DNA of 64,000 nucleotides from Hirsutella rhossiliensis (GCF_020360975.1 NW_025408667.1:10912001-10976000), one strand, 5' to 3'; positions 1-10,460 are shown, numbered from the stretch's first letter. Notes: generated by a model from the sequence alone, not told the origin. A program made the numbers and translations.

Positions 1-3000
1 GCCAACCAGTACTCGATACGAAACTAATTCGGGCAATAGACGACTGCCTCAATAAACAGTAGACGAGAAGAACAATATTAGTCCGAAAATGAAGATTCTC
101 ATCTTAATAGAGGCATCTGGCTTAACGGCGTAATAAAAACAGGCGCCTACCAGAGACCGAAAAGTTGAATAAGCTGCAAGCCATGAGTATGGAATTATAG
201 AGAGTGCATTTATAAGACTTCCCAACAAGCTACTTTGCAGTTACAACCCAAGAAAAAGACTAAATACTAAAATCAAAGTGCTGAAGTCTCTAGCCAAGCC
301 GCCGCGACTTCAATAACATTGGCAGATTCGTGTGTCGAGAGGGCAAAGCATTGTCTACTCGAGTAAGACCCCTGCTCTACATGTAACAGATCCACCACTT
401 AAGATGCCCCCTGCACTACGTTCTCCCCAGTGGTAAACCCTTCGGCTTCGGCTAGTTTTGTAGTCAAGCGAGTGACCTGGAGCGCCAATATTCTAATGTA
501 GTATTCCCTATATATTGAGTTAGAAATCGACAGACCAGACGTACACACTGTGCGAGAGTCGCGGGGTCATGGTACGGACAAATTCTGAATTCTAGTATCT
601 CTATCGCCATCGTCAGCATCCAGTGTACTCACTTCGGCGATGAGACATACCGCTCTTGCCACTCATTATATTGCCCTGCCCATTGTTTCTTAGGTCTAGT
701 CGTAGCTAGTTAGTCTCGTACTTCGCCTTCTCGGAAGGTCGACGCACGTTTCGACGCTGAACTGCGCACCGTCGTCTGCGGGGCCGTGGTAGGATCTATT
801 GGGAGAGACGGAGCTGCGATTAATGTCAGCAGTCGCAACTGGTGTGGGTAGGGATAGCAAACCTTGAGCCTATAGGGCCTCCGCAAGCGACACTACTGAG
901 GGTAGCCAGGATATCCAAGGAACTTCGGTCGTGGTCCCGCGTATGAGGCGTAGAACGCGGTGGATGGCCGAGCCAGTCGTGTGAAGCACTTGCGGGGCCG
1001 GGAAGGTCGATTGGTGGGAACCCATCCGGGTCTAGATGAGATCTCGGGGGGGCGAAATGTTGGATTTGGTCGCCTTTGCGTCTCTGGCCCTGGTGATCAG
1101 ACCGTAGCTGTCCAATCGCAGCGCGTCGCTGAGGGTAAAACATGGCCGGCACAGAGCACGCAGTAACGCTTAAGGAAGATAGCAGAGAGTTCTGAAACTA
1201 GAGAGAGGATTGAACAGCTTGCGCGTACAATTGACCACTCCGACCTCCTTTTTATAGCCATGTTTGTCCCCACAGCACGGTTCCCAAGAATGGCACCCTT
1301 CGGAGAAGACATGCAGGCAGCTCTGTGCCTGCACTTCGTTACGTCTCCTCCGCGAGGGTGCCTCGTGAATAGGCCCCAGGCTTTGGCAATCCTGCGTGAC
1401 TGCCACTGCTTCGAGCGTGGGATCATGAGAACGATCTATTATCTAGGTTCATATTGCTGCTTCGTTACTTATATGCGTCTATTCCGCGCCTCGCATTGAC
1501 CCTCCAGCAAGTGAAGACTTTCAGCATCCATCCAAAATGCCTACATGTAGGTCAGAGGCAGTTGTCTGACCGGCCAGTGTGCTGAACCTTTCGAGCCTAG
1601 TGCAGCGTTCCTCAATCCATGATCCATGATAGTAGCCTGAATCCATGATCCCTGACAGTCGACTGCGGAGCCCCGCCCCTTACATCACGGAGGTTAGCTT
1701 GATCAACGTCGGCCCGCCGCCGTTGGTGGTGCGGAAATAAGAGGCGCCCGCAAGATCAGACGATCATAGGATGCAATGCTACAAGGAGCGGGGGCTGTCT
1801 GTCGCCATTTTTTATCACTGGCGACATGGACGATAATGTAGCAGAATTGAGCGAATGGGCGCTTCGCGATTGCCTAATCGCTGCAACATCTCGCTGCATC
1901 TTCCCACCATTGGGGATAGTGCCTGTCGTTCAATTGGCTAATCTTGGCCCCTTGAGAACCCGCAAATTAGGAGGCTCTTGGGTAGATGCCCCTTCAACCT
2001 CAACTATCATAACGTCGGTCGCTGGTCGCTCACAGAGATAAAACTAATAAAGACGTCGGATCATGAGCCTAACATTCAGTCACTAATAAATTCCACTATG
2101 GCTGAAGTCTTGACAATCCGGGCTGATATAAATAGCTACGTTACACTAGTCATGTTTCCCGCTTGGCTTTCAGAGTCGCTGCTTACGTAGCCTGTATCTG
2201 CTGCGTTGCGCCGTACTGTGGGGCCGGTGAGGGCCACCGCGGTCCGGGCTCGGGCTAAGCTCTATACTGCTGCTCCGGTAGGCGGCATCCATGTGATAGT
2301 AACGCATTAGGCGCGTATCCTACGAATGATTGACTCTTTTATTGTACGAGTGATTCTAAGGCTACTCCGACGTTCTCTACTTAAGGGGCTAGAATCCGCA
2401 AGCAAACTGGGCAATACGTCGACGCCACTTTGGATCTATGACTTGGCATGTAGCTCCTGTGAAGACAATTATAAGCGAGTCACATGATGGTGCCTAGATG
2501 CCCAGTGCTGCCTGGCCACCTCATTGCTTGTGGATCCTCGGCTCCGCAATCGGCTCCGCCACTAAGCAATTTCCGCAGCTAGCCCGGCACCATGCGATGC
2601 AAGGAGACGATGCTACTCACAAACAGCTGCCCCCGCGCTTGGCGTGGATCTGCCTCGATAAGGTACAACGGTTATTGTGGCATTATCGCCAATGATTACA
2701 GTAAATACAGCCCAGAGCCGCGAAGTTATTCTTTAGTGGACGACTCAATCTTCACCGGCCGTAAGGGTAGGTCGCTCACCACGTCTCGGCCTCTCACTTG
2801 CAACAGTAGGTGAGGGTATTCTGCGATCGATTCTCCCCCTGAGGGCAGATTCCTTGACTAAAGTGGCTTGAGCGAGCTCAGGCGGAACATGGCGAATGGT
2901 GGGGCCCTGAACTGTGGGTGCGGTCGATTATCCGATGTCAGACAAGTGGCTCTCCGCCGTGCGTAATCCACCCTTAAAGCACGCAATAGCAGGGCAGCAG

Positions 3001-3761
3001 GGGAGCCGCGCAGCGCCATCCGGCCGTAGCGCCCAGACGAGCATGGTGTAGACCTAATCCTTGCCTCTACATGATCATAGTAATCGCATCGTGTCCGTTT
3101 TCTGCCAAGAGATTGTACAGTCGTACAGCCTGTAGGCTGACGCATCCCCCCCCCCCAAGCTCCCCTTAGTGGCTACAGGCCAGGCCCCAACAGCGACCTA
3201 AAATAGACGTTACACTACACACCATGAAGCGTCTCCACGTAATTGGCAGCCGTTGATACTACAGCCCCGACCGATTTTAGGTTCGCCCCAAGACCCAGAA
3301 AATGTTTCGCACTACGCCCGATATTGGCCGTTAATTTGGCTGCTATCGTGGCTAGTCACGGTGCAAATATGTATCAATTTACTACGGATACTGTACTTTG
3401 TACTGAGAGGAGGAAATGTGGGGGCTCGGCTCTTCCCACCACCGCTAGTAGCCTGGAAGTGCTTTTCGGCTGATAGCTTTCCAAGAATCTCTCTAATCGC
3501 ACTGCTGTCAGCCATACTTGGAGGTATAATTGTCCAAAATAGGCCAGTGGGGGTAAAAATGGGTCTGGGGGTGAAACTAAAATCGGTCGTGACAGTAACA
3601 TCCCACCTCTTGTGGATAATAAAGGGTGGCTGCGATGCAACCCGATACTGACGCGGAAATAGAAGACAATTCTCTTTTGCTGAAAAGACGGCACACTGCC
3701 GCTTCCAAGCCCTCCGCTCCCGATTGTACGGACTGCGCTTCAGAAGGCCAAGCGGTCCAAT
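1..3761. other. gene-poor host flank
   Basis: This stretch has mixed base composition and only short, unconvincing open frames on both strands. I recognise no protein, RNA gene or repeat in it, apart from a ten-base run of C at about 3147-3156. It is most likely degenerate intergenic host DNA. Confidence 0.6.
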
Positions 3762-4690
3762 ATGGGTCGTGTTCAAGAACGCAGCATCAAGGAGAAGGCC
3801 AAGGCTCGCAAGAGCGGCCCAAGTGTCCTGCAGAAGACAAAGGACCTAGGCGTCCTGGCGAATGTTTTCGCCGCCACAGTCCATTGGGACCCGACACACC
3901 GATGTCATCGTGTCGCTGTCCATCTTCCGGAGGGAGAAACAGTTCCAGATGTGAACAGCTTAGTAGGTTCTACCACGAGCACCCGCAGCTCCAGGCTAAT
4001 CTTGGCATAGATAGCAGATGCCTTAACAGGGTCAGCCTCTCAACAACCACAAAGACAGAGCCGCAGACTTCTCCAGTCCGCTCAATCCAACCGCCGCAAG
4101 GAACGGCAACTGGCCTCGAGGCGGAACGCGAGGAGACGACCGCAGTACTCATCGCAACCACCGTTCAGCACGCCAGCTGATCCATATGTGTTTCCCGATA
4201 CAAGCGCAGATGAGGCGGGGTCGGACAGCAGGAGCAGGACTGGTGGCTCTGCTCGGCACAAACGTGGCGTCTCGGGCTCAGTCGGCGCGGCCGAAGGGGA
4301 GGAGCCACGCGACCTGCAACATGCGCCGGGACACAGCGCCGGCCGAGCACCGGCCCCGATTCTCACTTCTGTCGAGCCTAGTGACCCGTGCCAAGGCCAT
4401 GAATCCATCGCAATGAACATGAAACCTGAAAACAGCATGCCATGGATAGGAGACACCTCATGGGACAGCTTCCTAGATAATATGTTTACAGACGACCACA
4501 CGCCAGGAAGGTTGTCTGCCACGGACGAATTACGGAGCACACAGGCGGACTCTAGTGGTCTGCATAAAAAGAAGGCTGCACCAGCTCGTCCTGTTCCTGG
4601 ACCGGAATGGCGACGCCTTGTTCGAGATTCACTGATATTGCTAAACGACATTTTTTCTTCACAGGCGAAGAAAGCACCTTAGTCTGGATG
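3762..4690 (+). pseudogene. broken MADS-box-like fungal gene
   Basis: The first frame starts MGRVQERSIKEKAKARKSG and continues with K-T-K-D-L-G-V-L-A-N-V-F-A-A-T-V. This spacing resembles the DNA-binding helix and first strand of a MADS box (KRK-GLLKKA-ELSVLCD-type) in Pezizomycotina proteins. After VPDVNSLV, near 3966, the plausible continuation (RFYHEHPQLQANLG) lies in another frame. The tail (HKRGVSGSVGA, then WIGDTSWDSFLDNMF, to about 4682) is in a further frame, so at least two shifts, or unrecognised introns, break the gene. The tail has a decayed relative at 44.4-44.9 kb. The MADS assignment is inferred from pattern only. The gene ends about 1.6 kb before the AT-rich element. Confidence 0.45.
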
Positions 4691-4740
4691 CGCTACTGAT
4701 AGAGCCCGTAACAGATATATGGACAGAAGAACTAAATACT

Positions 4741-4755
4741 AACCGCTACGCGGTT
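4741..4755. repeat. isolated hairpin followed by T tract
   Basis: AACCGC-TAC-GCGGTT is a perfect six-base stem with a three-base loop, followed by G and a run of T. Its geometry (stem, three-base spacer, stem) is like the promoter repeats inside the AT-rich element, but it lies outside in host-like DNA, just after the broken MADS-like gene. Its role is unknown. Confidence 0.4.
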
Positions 4756-4759
4756 GTTT

Positions 4760-6299
4760 TTTTCCTACGCATATCATTACAAATGGACTCGATGCTCGTT
4801 ATATTAGCTATGCACTGATGGTGCTCGTTTTTTGCCACCGTTCTGCATGACGTGGGCAAGTCGACATTAAAACACCGCTGCTATATCGGGGGCGTAGTCT
4901 GCTCTCTAGTGAGGTAAATGTAATGGAGATGCCGACAGCGTGAACGTGACGGGCGGCTGCTTGCCTATTGAATGTTGCTATTCTGTCTGACCTTGAATTT
5001 ATTGTACCTTTCTTTGGCCTAGCCCTCGCTGCACTTTTTTTACTATTGTCTCCTTTGAGCGATTCGTCGTGCAGAGCATAGAAAACCGCCTCTAATGCCT
5101 CCATGGCACGATTACTGATTGTCTCAGATGCGTCGCCATCTCATCGTTCCAGGTGCCTTGCGGAAAATGCGGCGTTCGGCACTCCTACGAGTTACAGTAT
5201 ATCGACGTCTGATTACACTTAGCTTAGAAATCGCCCATCAAAGCATTTAGAGGAGACTCTTTAGTGCAGCAATTCGAAACGCAGGCACCAGACATATCAT
5301 GTCAAGTTTTCTGATGGCCGCGATCGTATAGTGATGGGAGTATCTGCAGCTCGGCTGCGGGCAGCTTTGTCTAGCCTCGAAAAAGGCACATGAGCTGCAC
5401 GCTTTGCTACTGCATTAAGACGCGTTTCGTACCCAGTGGAGTTCACACCATGCGACGATTACTTACGGCAAGGAGCTGCATGTCGCTCCATGAAGCCAAA
5501 TCATTGCAGGTTCTATCATGAGAAATTTCAATCCGGTTTTTGTGACATGCTCGATCTTGAAGCGCGAGAAGAGACCATCAGTAGAGCATACTCTAGCATC
5601 ACATGTGTCACATAACATTATTATATGTATCCAGATGGTGGCTGGCGGGGCAAATACATTAATAAAACAGAAATAAGCAGCAAAGGAAGCTTATTCGACT
5701 CTATTTGGAAAAACAAAGGCCAAGGAGCTGCTCACACCGAGGTTGTGAATGTCATCAACCTCTAGCGATATGTCTTACCGGGATGAGCAAATTCGCGCCG
5801 ACAAATTTGACCCGCGGAATCCGAATCAAATAAAACAGCACTTAAAGGAGCAGTCCATTGTAGAACGGCATCACACGATACGATAGGCTGCTCTTCGTAC
5901 CGTGACTGTGTGCGCATATCTACCTGACTTAGCACTTTTACCCCTTTGTATTTGCTGCTTGACTTGACAGCGCAATTCCCATGGTCGGCGACTTTGTACG
6001 CATCCCCAGGTCACTACGAAACGACATAGACTTGCGAAAGTGTACACCCCAGCAATTGCCATAATGGGGCGACATGGGCGGTAACTTTTACGCAAGTCGC
6101 TTAGGGCCCAACTTGAATTCGAGCTCGAGCGGTGCAGACAGAGCGCCGTCGACTCGAACATGAAATGTGGTATTGGCGAAACGGCCGGGACTGGCGCGTA
6201 GTAGCTGCGCTGAGGCATGGGTCGAGACGGCAAAGTCTTGGTCACCGTCATGATGCGCCTTGGATATCCTCCTTGAGAGCGCTGGTTTAGACATATTGA
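4760..6299. other. no recognisable gene, left flank of the element
   Basis: Only short shadow frames are present. Composition is near balanced and changes to AT-rich around 6290-6320, which I take as the left junction of the inserted element. Confidence 0.55.
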
Positions 6300-6638
6300 T
6301 AGCCATTGAGAAAGCTCAGGACTAGAGCTCTTCCTTAGAGTTTCTAGATGACCCCATATATTCATGAATATTTTACTTTGATATGGACTTACGCTAGTAT
6401 GATTCAACGTATATCCATATGAACATATACATCCTATAGCTATAGAACAGAGTTGTGGCATATGGAGTCTCTTTGACAAAGCATTTAGAAGTTCTGTAGT
6501 GGATGGACAACTCTTAAAGTAATCGGGTATTAAAACTATTGAGTTATGATACTCTTTCTCTACAACATCAACACTAGAAAGTATGATAGTTGATTCAGGA
6601 GTTTTGCACTGTGATATATCTCGTATATACTTCTCCAT
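6300..6638 (-). pseudogene. element gene truncated by the left junction
   Basis: The ATG is at 6638, 16 bases from a TGCAGT-CT-ACTGCA inverted repeat, so this is a true element gene start. About 110 residues with the element's codon style are read (Ser/Leu/Ile-rich, several Cys). The frame then runs into GC-richer host DNA to a stop at 5871, giving a chimeric tail. The true 3' part is absent. No family is recognised. The break places the integration or deletion point near 6300. Confidence 0.6.
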
Positions 6639-6653
6639 TGCTGTAGTGAATAA

Positions 6654-6667
6654 TGCAGTCTACTGCA
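6654..6667. promoter_or_regulatory. promoter inverted repeat (6638 gene)
   Basis: TGCAGT-CT-ACTGCA, 15 bases upstream of the ATG at 6638. The arms differ from the common TGCAAC/GTTGCA, but both have changed together and the symmetry is perfect. Confidence 0.65.
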
Positions 6668-6668
6668 G

Positions 6669-6678
6669 ATTTTAAAAT
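6669..6678. terminator. ATTTTAAAAT gene-end palindrome
   Basis: Perfect ten-base palindrome 41 bases past the stop codon of the 6720-7490 gene. It is one of about 13 such copies at gene ends in the element. Confidence 0.55.
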
Positions 6679-6719
6679 ATCACAATACAAAACATAAATA
6701 TAACATTATCAAATTAACC

Positions 6720-7490
6720 CTAAAGCATAAGCTTATCCATCTCATCAATAAGCTCTTGAGATGCAATATCACTCCTAGATACCTTCTGCTGTGGAATGGC
6801 AGTATCAATAGCTGGAGCCTGAATCGCCTGCTTCAGAGCCATGATAGCACCACGGCTGCAGTCAGCAACAAGAGAAAACTTATCCTTGGCAGCTTTATCT
6901 CGCTTATCCGTAAGAGTAAGTTTCAAACTAAACACAAGATCTAGATTAAGCTTTACTCCCTCCTCAGTCTTCTTAAAAACTATTCCAAGATCTTTGGGAT
7001 CGAATGCACCCTGTCCATCAACAATTCCAATACGCCCGCTAGTATTATTAATTGTTAACCACCAGTTATTTTCGTCCGAAGGAGCACGCTTATCATCAAG
7101 ACTAACAATAATATCTTTCTTCAGTGCTTCAGCTGCAATCTTGTCACCGACACATTTCTGAAGCTTTGCAATGATGAAGTCAGAGCCATAGTTAGCAGCA
7201 TTGATGTGAGGTATGTCACAATCAGACATCTTTATGATCTTGGACTCGTACGTAGCATATTTAAAGTGAACAAAAGCCTTCCAGTAACGATTATTTGGAC
7301 TCTTGCTACGAGTGAAAGGGCTTGTAGTCTCCTTTACATCATCTATCACAATCTCAATCTGATTTAGAAGTTCGGGGGTCCATTTCCCAATGTTAGGAAA
7401 GGGATTCTTGGAGGGGTTGAGAGACATCTTGCTTGATGATAAATTATTGATAGATGAATTCACTAAACCAGGAAGTGCAATCTTAGACAT
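6720..7490 (-). CDS. hypothetical protein, possible ssDNA-binding protein
   Basis: Intact frame of 256 aa starting at an ATG. The N-terminal 40 residues are Ser/Asn/Pro-rich. The middle is a mixed strand-rich, Lys/Asp-rich region with aromatic residues (RYWKAFVHFKYATYESK at about 67-83, ENNWWLTINN at about 140-149). The C-terminus is a short acidic, hydrophobic tail (ELIDEMDKLML). This layout, a strand-rich core with an acidic tail, is like single-stranded DNA-binding proteins of small replicons. There is no diagnostic motif, so the role is a guess. Its start faces the divergent 7622 gene, with two inverted repeats between them. Confidence 0.7.
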   Translation of the reverse strand: MSKIALPGLVNSSINNLSSSKMSLNPSKNPFPNIGKWTPELLNQIEIVIDDVKETTSPFTRSKSPNNRYWKAFVHFKYATYESKIIKMSDCDIPHINAANYGSDFIIAKLQKCVGDKIAAEALKKDIIVSLDDKRAPSDENNWWLTINNTSGRIGIVDGQGAFDPKDLGIVFKKTEEGVKLNLDLVFSLKLTLTDKRDKAAKDKFSLVADCSRGAIMALKQAIQAPAIDTAIPQQKVSRSDIASQELIDEMDKLML

Positions 7491-7503
7491 AACAGTAAGA
7501 TAC

Positions 7504-7522
7504 GCAACTGCGGTAGCGTTGC
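7504..7522. promoter_or_regulatory. promoter inverted repeat, bulged (7490 gene)
   Basis: GCAAC at 7504-7508 pairs with GTTGC at 7518-7522. GC/GC pairs continue inside with one bulged base. It lies 13 bases from the ATG at 7490. Confidence 0.5.
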
Positions 7523-7570
7523 ATTTGAGATGCAGATAAATGTTACATAAAAGTGTCTTTCAGTAATATG

Positions 7571-7585
7571 TGCAACATAGTTGCA
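7571..7585. promoter_or_regulatory. promoter inverted repeat (7490 and 7622 genes)
   Basis: TGCAAC-ATA-GTTGCA, a perfect six-base stem with a three-base spacer, between two divergent genes and 36 bases before the ATG at 7622. Confidence 0.7.
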
Positions 7586-7621
7586 TTTACAATACTATAA
7601 CAGTGATTGCTGAATATTAGT

Positions 7622-8080
7622 ATGACCTCCGTTGGTAATTCCAGGATCCCGATACATAACATTGATCCTACATTCTTCAGATGTATTGAATGTAAGAAAA
7701 TTGCAGTAATTATATCTAAAAGTGATCTAGCTATATACATGATAAAACTCTCATTTAGTGACTGGAAGTATACAGCCAGATTTGTAGTGACTCAATGCAA
7801 AGCTTGTATGCGCTATAATGGTGAGAGTATTGGTGAGTATAAGATAGGTGCAAAATTTGTATGTAAATTTGTATTGAACATTCTAGGTGATGATTATGAT
7901 AGGTGTATAATACATGAGGATAATATAGTTGAGGAACGACGTAAGTTTTATAGATATAACACTGCCAAAGAATTTAGCAGAGAGATGAATAATATAGTTA
8001 TCAGAGATATAATAATGCGATTTGATGATTATACAGGCAGCACAGCTGAGCTCAATAATCATGAGTCTGACTTCTTCTAA
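7622..8080 (+). CDS. zinc-ribbon protein (small paralogue family)
   Basis: Intact 152-aa frame. The first ATG after the inverted repeat is at 7622; the few codons before it begin with TTG. Near the N-terminus is C-x2-C-K-K-I (FRCIECKKI) and about 40 residues on a second C-x2-C (TQCKACMR), a likely single zinc ribbon. The same order, C-x2-C-K-[RK]-[VI] then C-x2-C, occurs in the 11335 and 24207 genes, so the three look related. The charged C-terminal half has no recognised motif. A transcription or RNA-binding role would suit a zinc ribbon here but is inference. Confidence 0.75.
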   Translation: MTSVGNSRIPIHNIDPTFFRCIECKKIAVIISKSDLAIYMIKLSFSDWKYTARFVVTQCKACMRYNGESIGEYKIGAKFVCKFVLNILGDDYDRCIIHEDNIVEERRKFYRYNTAKEFSREMNNIVIRDIIMRFDDYTGSTAELNNHESDFF

Positions 8081-8168
8081 GTAGATATAGTACAAGCTCT
8101 ATCTGAAACTATAACCATACTCTATGTCTATTGCAATATCTACACGTAGCTCTATGCTTTGAGAGTAT

Positions 8169-9527
8169 TTACCTCCTGCGTATAGTAAGCCCACGTAATA
8201 TGACATATTCTCCACATTTCATGACTGCTAGTGGAGTTATAAGCTTTGCTTTGAACACAATAGAACTTGAAGGTTTCTTTAAAATTCCAGATAGTATATT
8301 TATCACCTCTAATCCATCAAAGATATTTATCTCTGACATAGCCTCTTCAATAAACTCCATAGCATCATCTATCTTAGACTGACACATAGAAAGCAAAAGA
8401 TCATACGGAGATATAGGCATATCTCTGTACGTCATCCTTATATATATTGCAGCACAGCAAAAGTCTGTTCTTGACTCTGAATCCTCAGGAATAATACTCT
8501 CAGGAATGCTGAGAGCATTAACATTCATCAGGACACTAGCAGTTCTCCTCATTATAGCATCTTCAAGATATTCTGGCTGTTTATCAATATCAACGACACC
8601 ATTAGTTGCAAGTGTGAGAGAACAGTTAGTCTTGACAGAGTTAAAGCCTATCCTTACATAATCACTTCCGCTAATATTCTTAAAGATTGACATATTCAAT
8701 GGACTCTTCTCTAAATCTACATCATAACATAGAGCCATTCTACAACTTGCAATAACCTCTGTGATCTCACTAGGCATAGACTTAGACATTCCAACTAGTG
8801 ATCCGTCAGGTAATACACCACAACATCCAATGAGGCACGCAAATATCTGTTGTAATAATGTACTCTTTCCTGATCCTCCAGGTCCACATACCATAAGACA
8901 CTTTGGTCTTGATACAGGATCTACGAGACAGTTTCCTATATGCCAGAGTATTGTGAGCAGAGATCTGAGATCTGGAAACAGCTTCATGATAGCAGTCAGT
9001 ATTTCACCTCTTCCTGGAAACTGGTAGTCTATAGGTATGGTATCAGTATCTATAGGCATTATACATACTCCACTTACTGCCGGATCTGCAGTCTTGAGTA
9101 CACAGTCAAGTAGAGGTCTGCAGTCAAGAAAGTTTATGATACTCTCTTCCTCATTAAGCTCTATTTCAAGCCTTTTAGTACCAAAACATACACTTGTAGG
9201 TATCGGCTTGCCTACATTTATATTACATCTCTTGACTATATATTTATGAAACTGTCTCACTGATTTGTCAATATTCACAGTAGCATTTAGTATTCCCACC
9301 AAAACATTAATCCTACCCATAGCTTCAACTGATGCTAAGTTACACCAATAGTTAGATGTATCTACAAACATGTATTCACCACCGTATATTCTGCATAAGA
9401 GTCCAGATTCAAACAGCCATGTATCTATTTCGATATATCTTTCTCTTTCCTTTGTCTTCACCATAGGCTTGTTCCAGCCTACATCTTTCTTCCAGTGAAT
9501 ATGACCTTTATCAGAAGACTCCATCAT
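8169..9527 (-). CDS. SF3 (D5-type) helicase
   Basis: Superfamily 3 replicative helicase of about 452 aa; the two first ATGs are at 9527 and 9524. Walker A GPGGSGKST lies at about 215-223, Walker B MALCYDVD at about 264-271, motif C LTLATNG with its Asn at about 309, and arginine-finger candidates (MRRTA) at about 327-328. These are the hallmarks of the hexameric helicases of poxvirus D5 and related large DNA viruses. The N-terminal 200 residues resemble the spacer that precedes such helicases. There is no archaeo-eukaryotic primase domain, so the protein is shorter than typical primase-helicase fusions. It should unwind DNA ahead of the family B polymerase encoded at 15581. It has its own inverted repeat 17 bases upstream. 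Confidence 0.9.
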   Translation of the reverse strand: MMESSDKGHIHWKKDVGWNKPMVKTKERERYIEIDTWLFESGLLCRIYGGEYMFVDTSNYWCNLASVEAMGRINVLVGILNATVNIDKSVRQFHKYIVKRCNINVGKPIPTSVCFGTKRLEIELNEEESIINFLDCRPLLDCVLKTADPAVSGVCIMPIDTDTIPIDYQFPGRGEILTAIMKLFPDLRSLLTILWHIGNCLVDPVSRPKCLMVCGPGGSGKSTLLQQIFACLIGCCGVLPDGSLVGMSKSMPSEITEVIASCRMALCYDVDLEKSPLNMSIFKNISGSDYVRIGFNSVKTNCSLTLATNGVVDIDKQPEYLEDAIMRRTASVLMNVNALSIPESIIPEDSESRTDFCCAAIYIRMTYRDMPISPYDLLLSMCQSKIDDAMEFIEEAMSEINIFDGLEVINILSGILKKPSSSIVFKAKLITPLAVMKCGEYVILRGLTIRRR

Positions 9528-9544
9528 GATAATATAGTACAATA

Positions 9545-9559
9545 CACAACTATGTTGTG
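9545..9559. promoter_or_regulatory. promoter inverted repeat (9527 and 9592 genes)
   Basis: CACAAC-TAT-GTTGTG, a perfect stem with coordinated change of the outer pair relative to the common form, centred between two divergent genes. Confidence 0.7.
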
Positions 9560-9591
9560 CATGAATACCTCATGTACTCTACAATACAAAT

Positions 9592-10236
9592 ATGTTAGTA
9601 TCAAGTAAATTTTTATCTCTGCCCAGAGAGATACGAGACAGTATCTATGATATAGTCTTACCCAAGCGTATAAATATACACGCAAGCTTACTGATGAGAC
9701 ATAATAGAGACGAGTCACTATCAGATATATTCTGTGAGCGTAATGTAGGACTTCTCAGAGTCAATAAACAAATTCACAGTGAGACCATACCAATAGTATA
9801 TAGAAATGTAATAACTGATAGTACTTATGCGAGTCGATATTGGCTAGAGCATATAAGCTCTCAATGTGCAGAATGTATCAAGGACTTTACCTTTATGAGC
9901 ATACATAAGAATACGTGGGATGACCTTCGAGCAATAATTCATTATGTTAAATATGTACGTCGATTGAGTATAGATCTATGGCTAGCGCTATATAAGTTTA
10001 AAGGCGACTCTATCTTTGCTGATATCATACAGAGAATACTCAATTTTCTAGAGTATCTATCTACATTTCAATATCTTGATAATGTTAATATCAACCTTTA
10101 TTATGGAATGGTAGTGAACGGTAATTATCTAGCTCGAGTTATATCTACAGCTGTACGTACAGCTGTAGATCAGAAAGGTCAATGGAAATGTAGAGGTAAT
10201 GATATTTCAATGAAGTTTTACAGAGAACTAGTATAA
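9592..10236 (+). CDS. 2EXR-type fungal protein, probably host-derived
   Basis: Intact 214-aa frame. The N-terminus has FLSLPREIRDSIYDIVL at about 7-23, then LLRVNKQIHSETIPIVYR at about 53-70. These are the signature halves of the 2EXR/F-box-like proteins that are hugely expanded in Pezizomycotina (LPxEIRxxIY, then LLxVxRQIxxEAxxxxY). The rest follows the usual helical pattern with less conservation. Codon use is AT-rich like the element, so capture was not recent. Such proteins in fungi are of mostly unknown function, some linked to ubiquitin ligases. It contains a 28-bp perfect palindrome near its 3' end (10143-10170). Confidence 0.8.
   Translation: MLVSSKFLSLPREIRDSIYDIVLPKRINIHASLLMRHNRDESLSDIFCERNVGLLRVNKQIHSETIPIVYRNVITDSTYASRYWLEHISSQCAECIKDFTFMSIHKNTWDDLRAIIHYVKYVRRLSIDLWLALYKFKGDSIFADIIQRILNFLEYLSTFQYLDNVNINLYYGMVVNGNYLARVISTAVRTAVDQKGQWKCRGNDISMKFYRELV
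10143..10170. repeat. 28-bp perfect palindrome in coding sequence
   Basis: The left half ATCTACAGCTGTAC is followed directly by its exact reverse complement with no spacer. It lies inside the 2EXR gene and encodes S-T-A-V-R-T-A-V-D. It is longer than any promoter repeat in the element. Confidence 0.8.
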
Positions 10237-10245
10237 TTATCCTCG

Positions 10246-10255
10246 ATTTTAAAAT
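10246..10255. terminator. ATTTTAAAAT palindrome between convergent genes
   Basis: Perfect palindrome ten bases past the 2EXR stop and facing the end of the small gene at 10277, so it could serve both. Confidence 0.6.
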
Positions 10256-10276
10256 AAACTGTATATCAGAATGTAT

Positions 10277-10414
10277 CTACGTATATTCAGCCTTATCATC
10301 AACTGTATGACACCTGAAACTCAAGCTATTTTCCTTGAGAAGAGTAGAAACCTCACCGTGAAGTAATGGATACATAGACCATGTCCTGATAGGCTTCTGT
10401 TGATTAGGCATCAT
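10277..10414 (-). CDS. small 45-aa hypothetical protein
   Basis: A short frame starts with two ATGs (10414, 10411) and ends with TAG at 10277. The protein begins MMPNQQKPIRTWSMYPLL and ends with a hydrophilic tail (VDDKAEYT). Support comes from context: a GCAAC-ACCA-GTTGC repeat lies 46 bases upstream, as for other genes of the element. An ATTTTAAAAT palindrome follows the stop, and the frame fills an otherwise empty 460-base gap. It has no Cys pairs, so it is not an Rpb10-like zinc subunit. Function is unknown. Confidence 0.5.
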   Translation of the reverse strand: MMPNQQKPIRTWSMYPLLHGEVSTLLKENSLSFRCHTVDDKAEYT

Positions 10415-10460
10415 ATGATATAATAATATTAAAACCTTAAGCACCTCAGTGTATATGTTT

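Noticed and set aside
3147..3156. Run of ten C
   Set aside because: Single homopolymer with no associated structure.
5871..6300. C-terminal half of the 255-codon frame on the minus strand
   Set aside because: Composition and codon style change abruptly; it is read-through of an element gene into host DNA.
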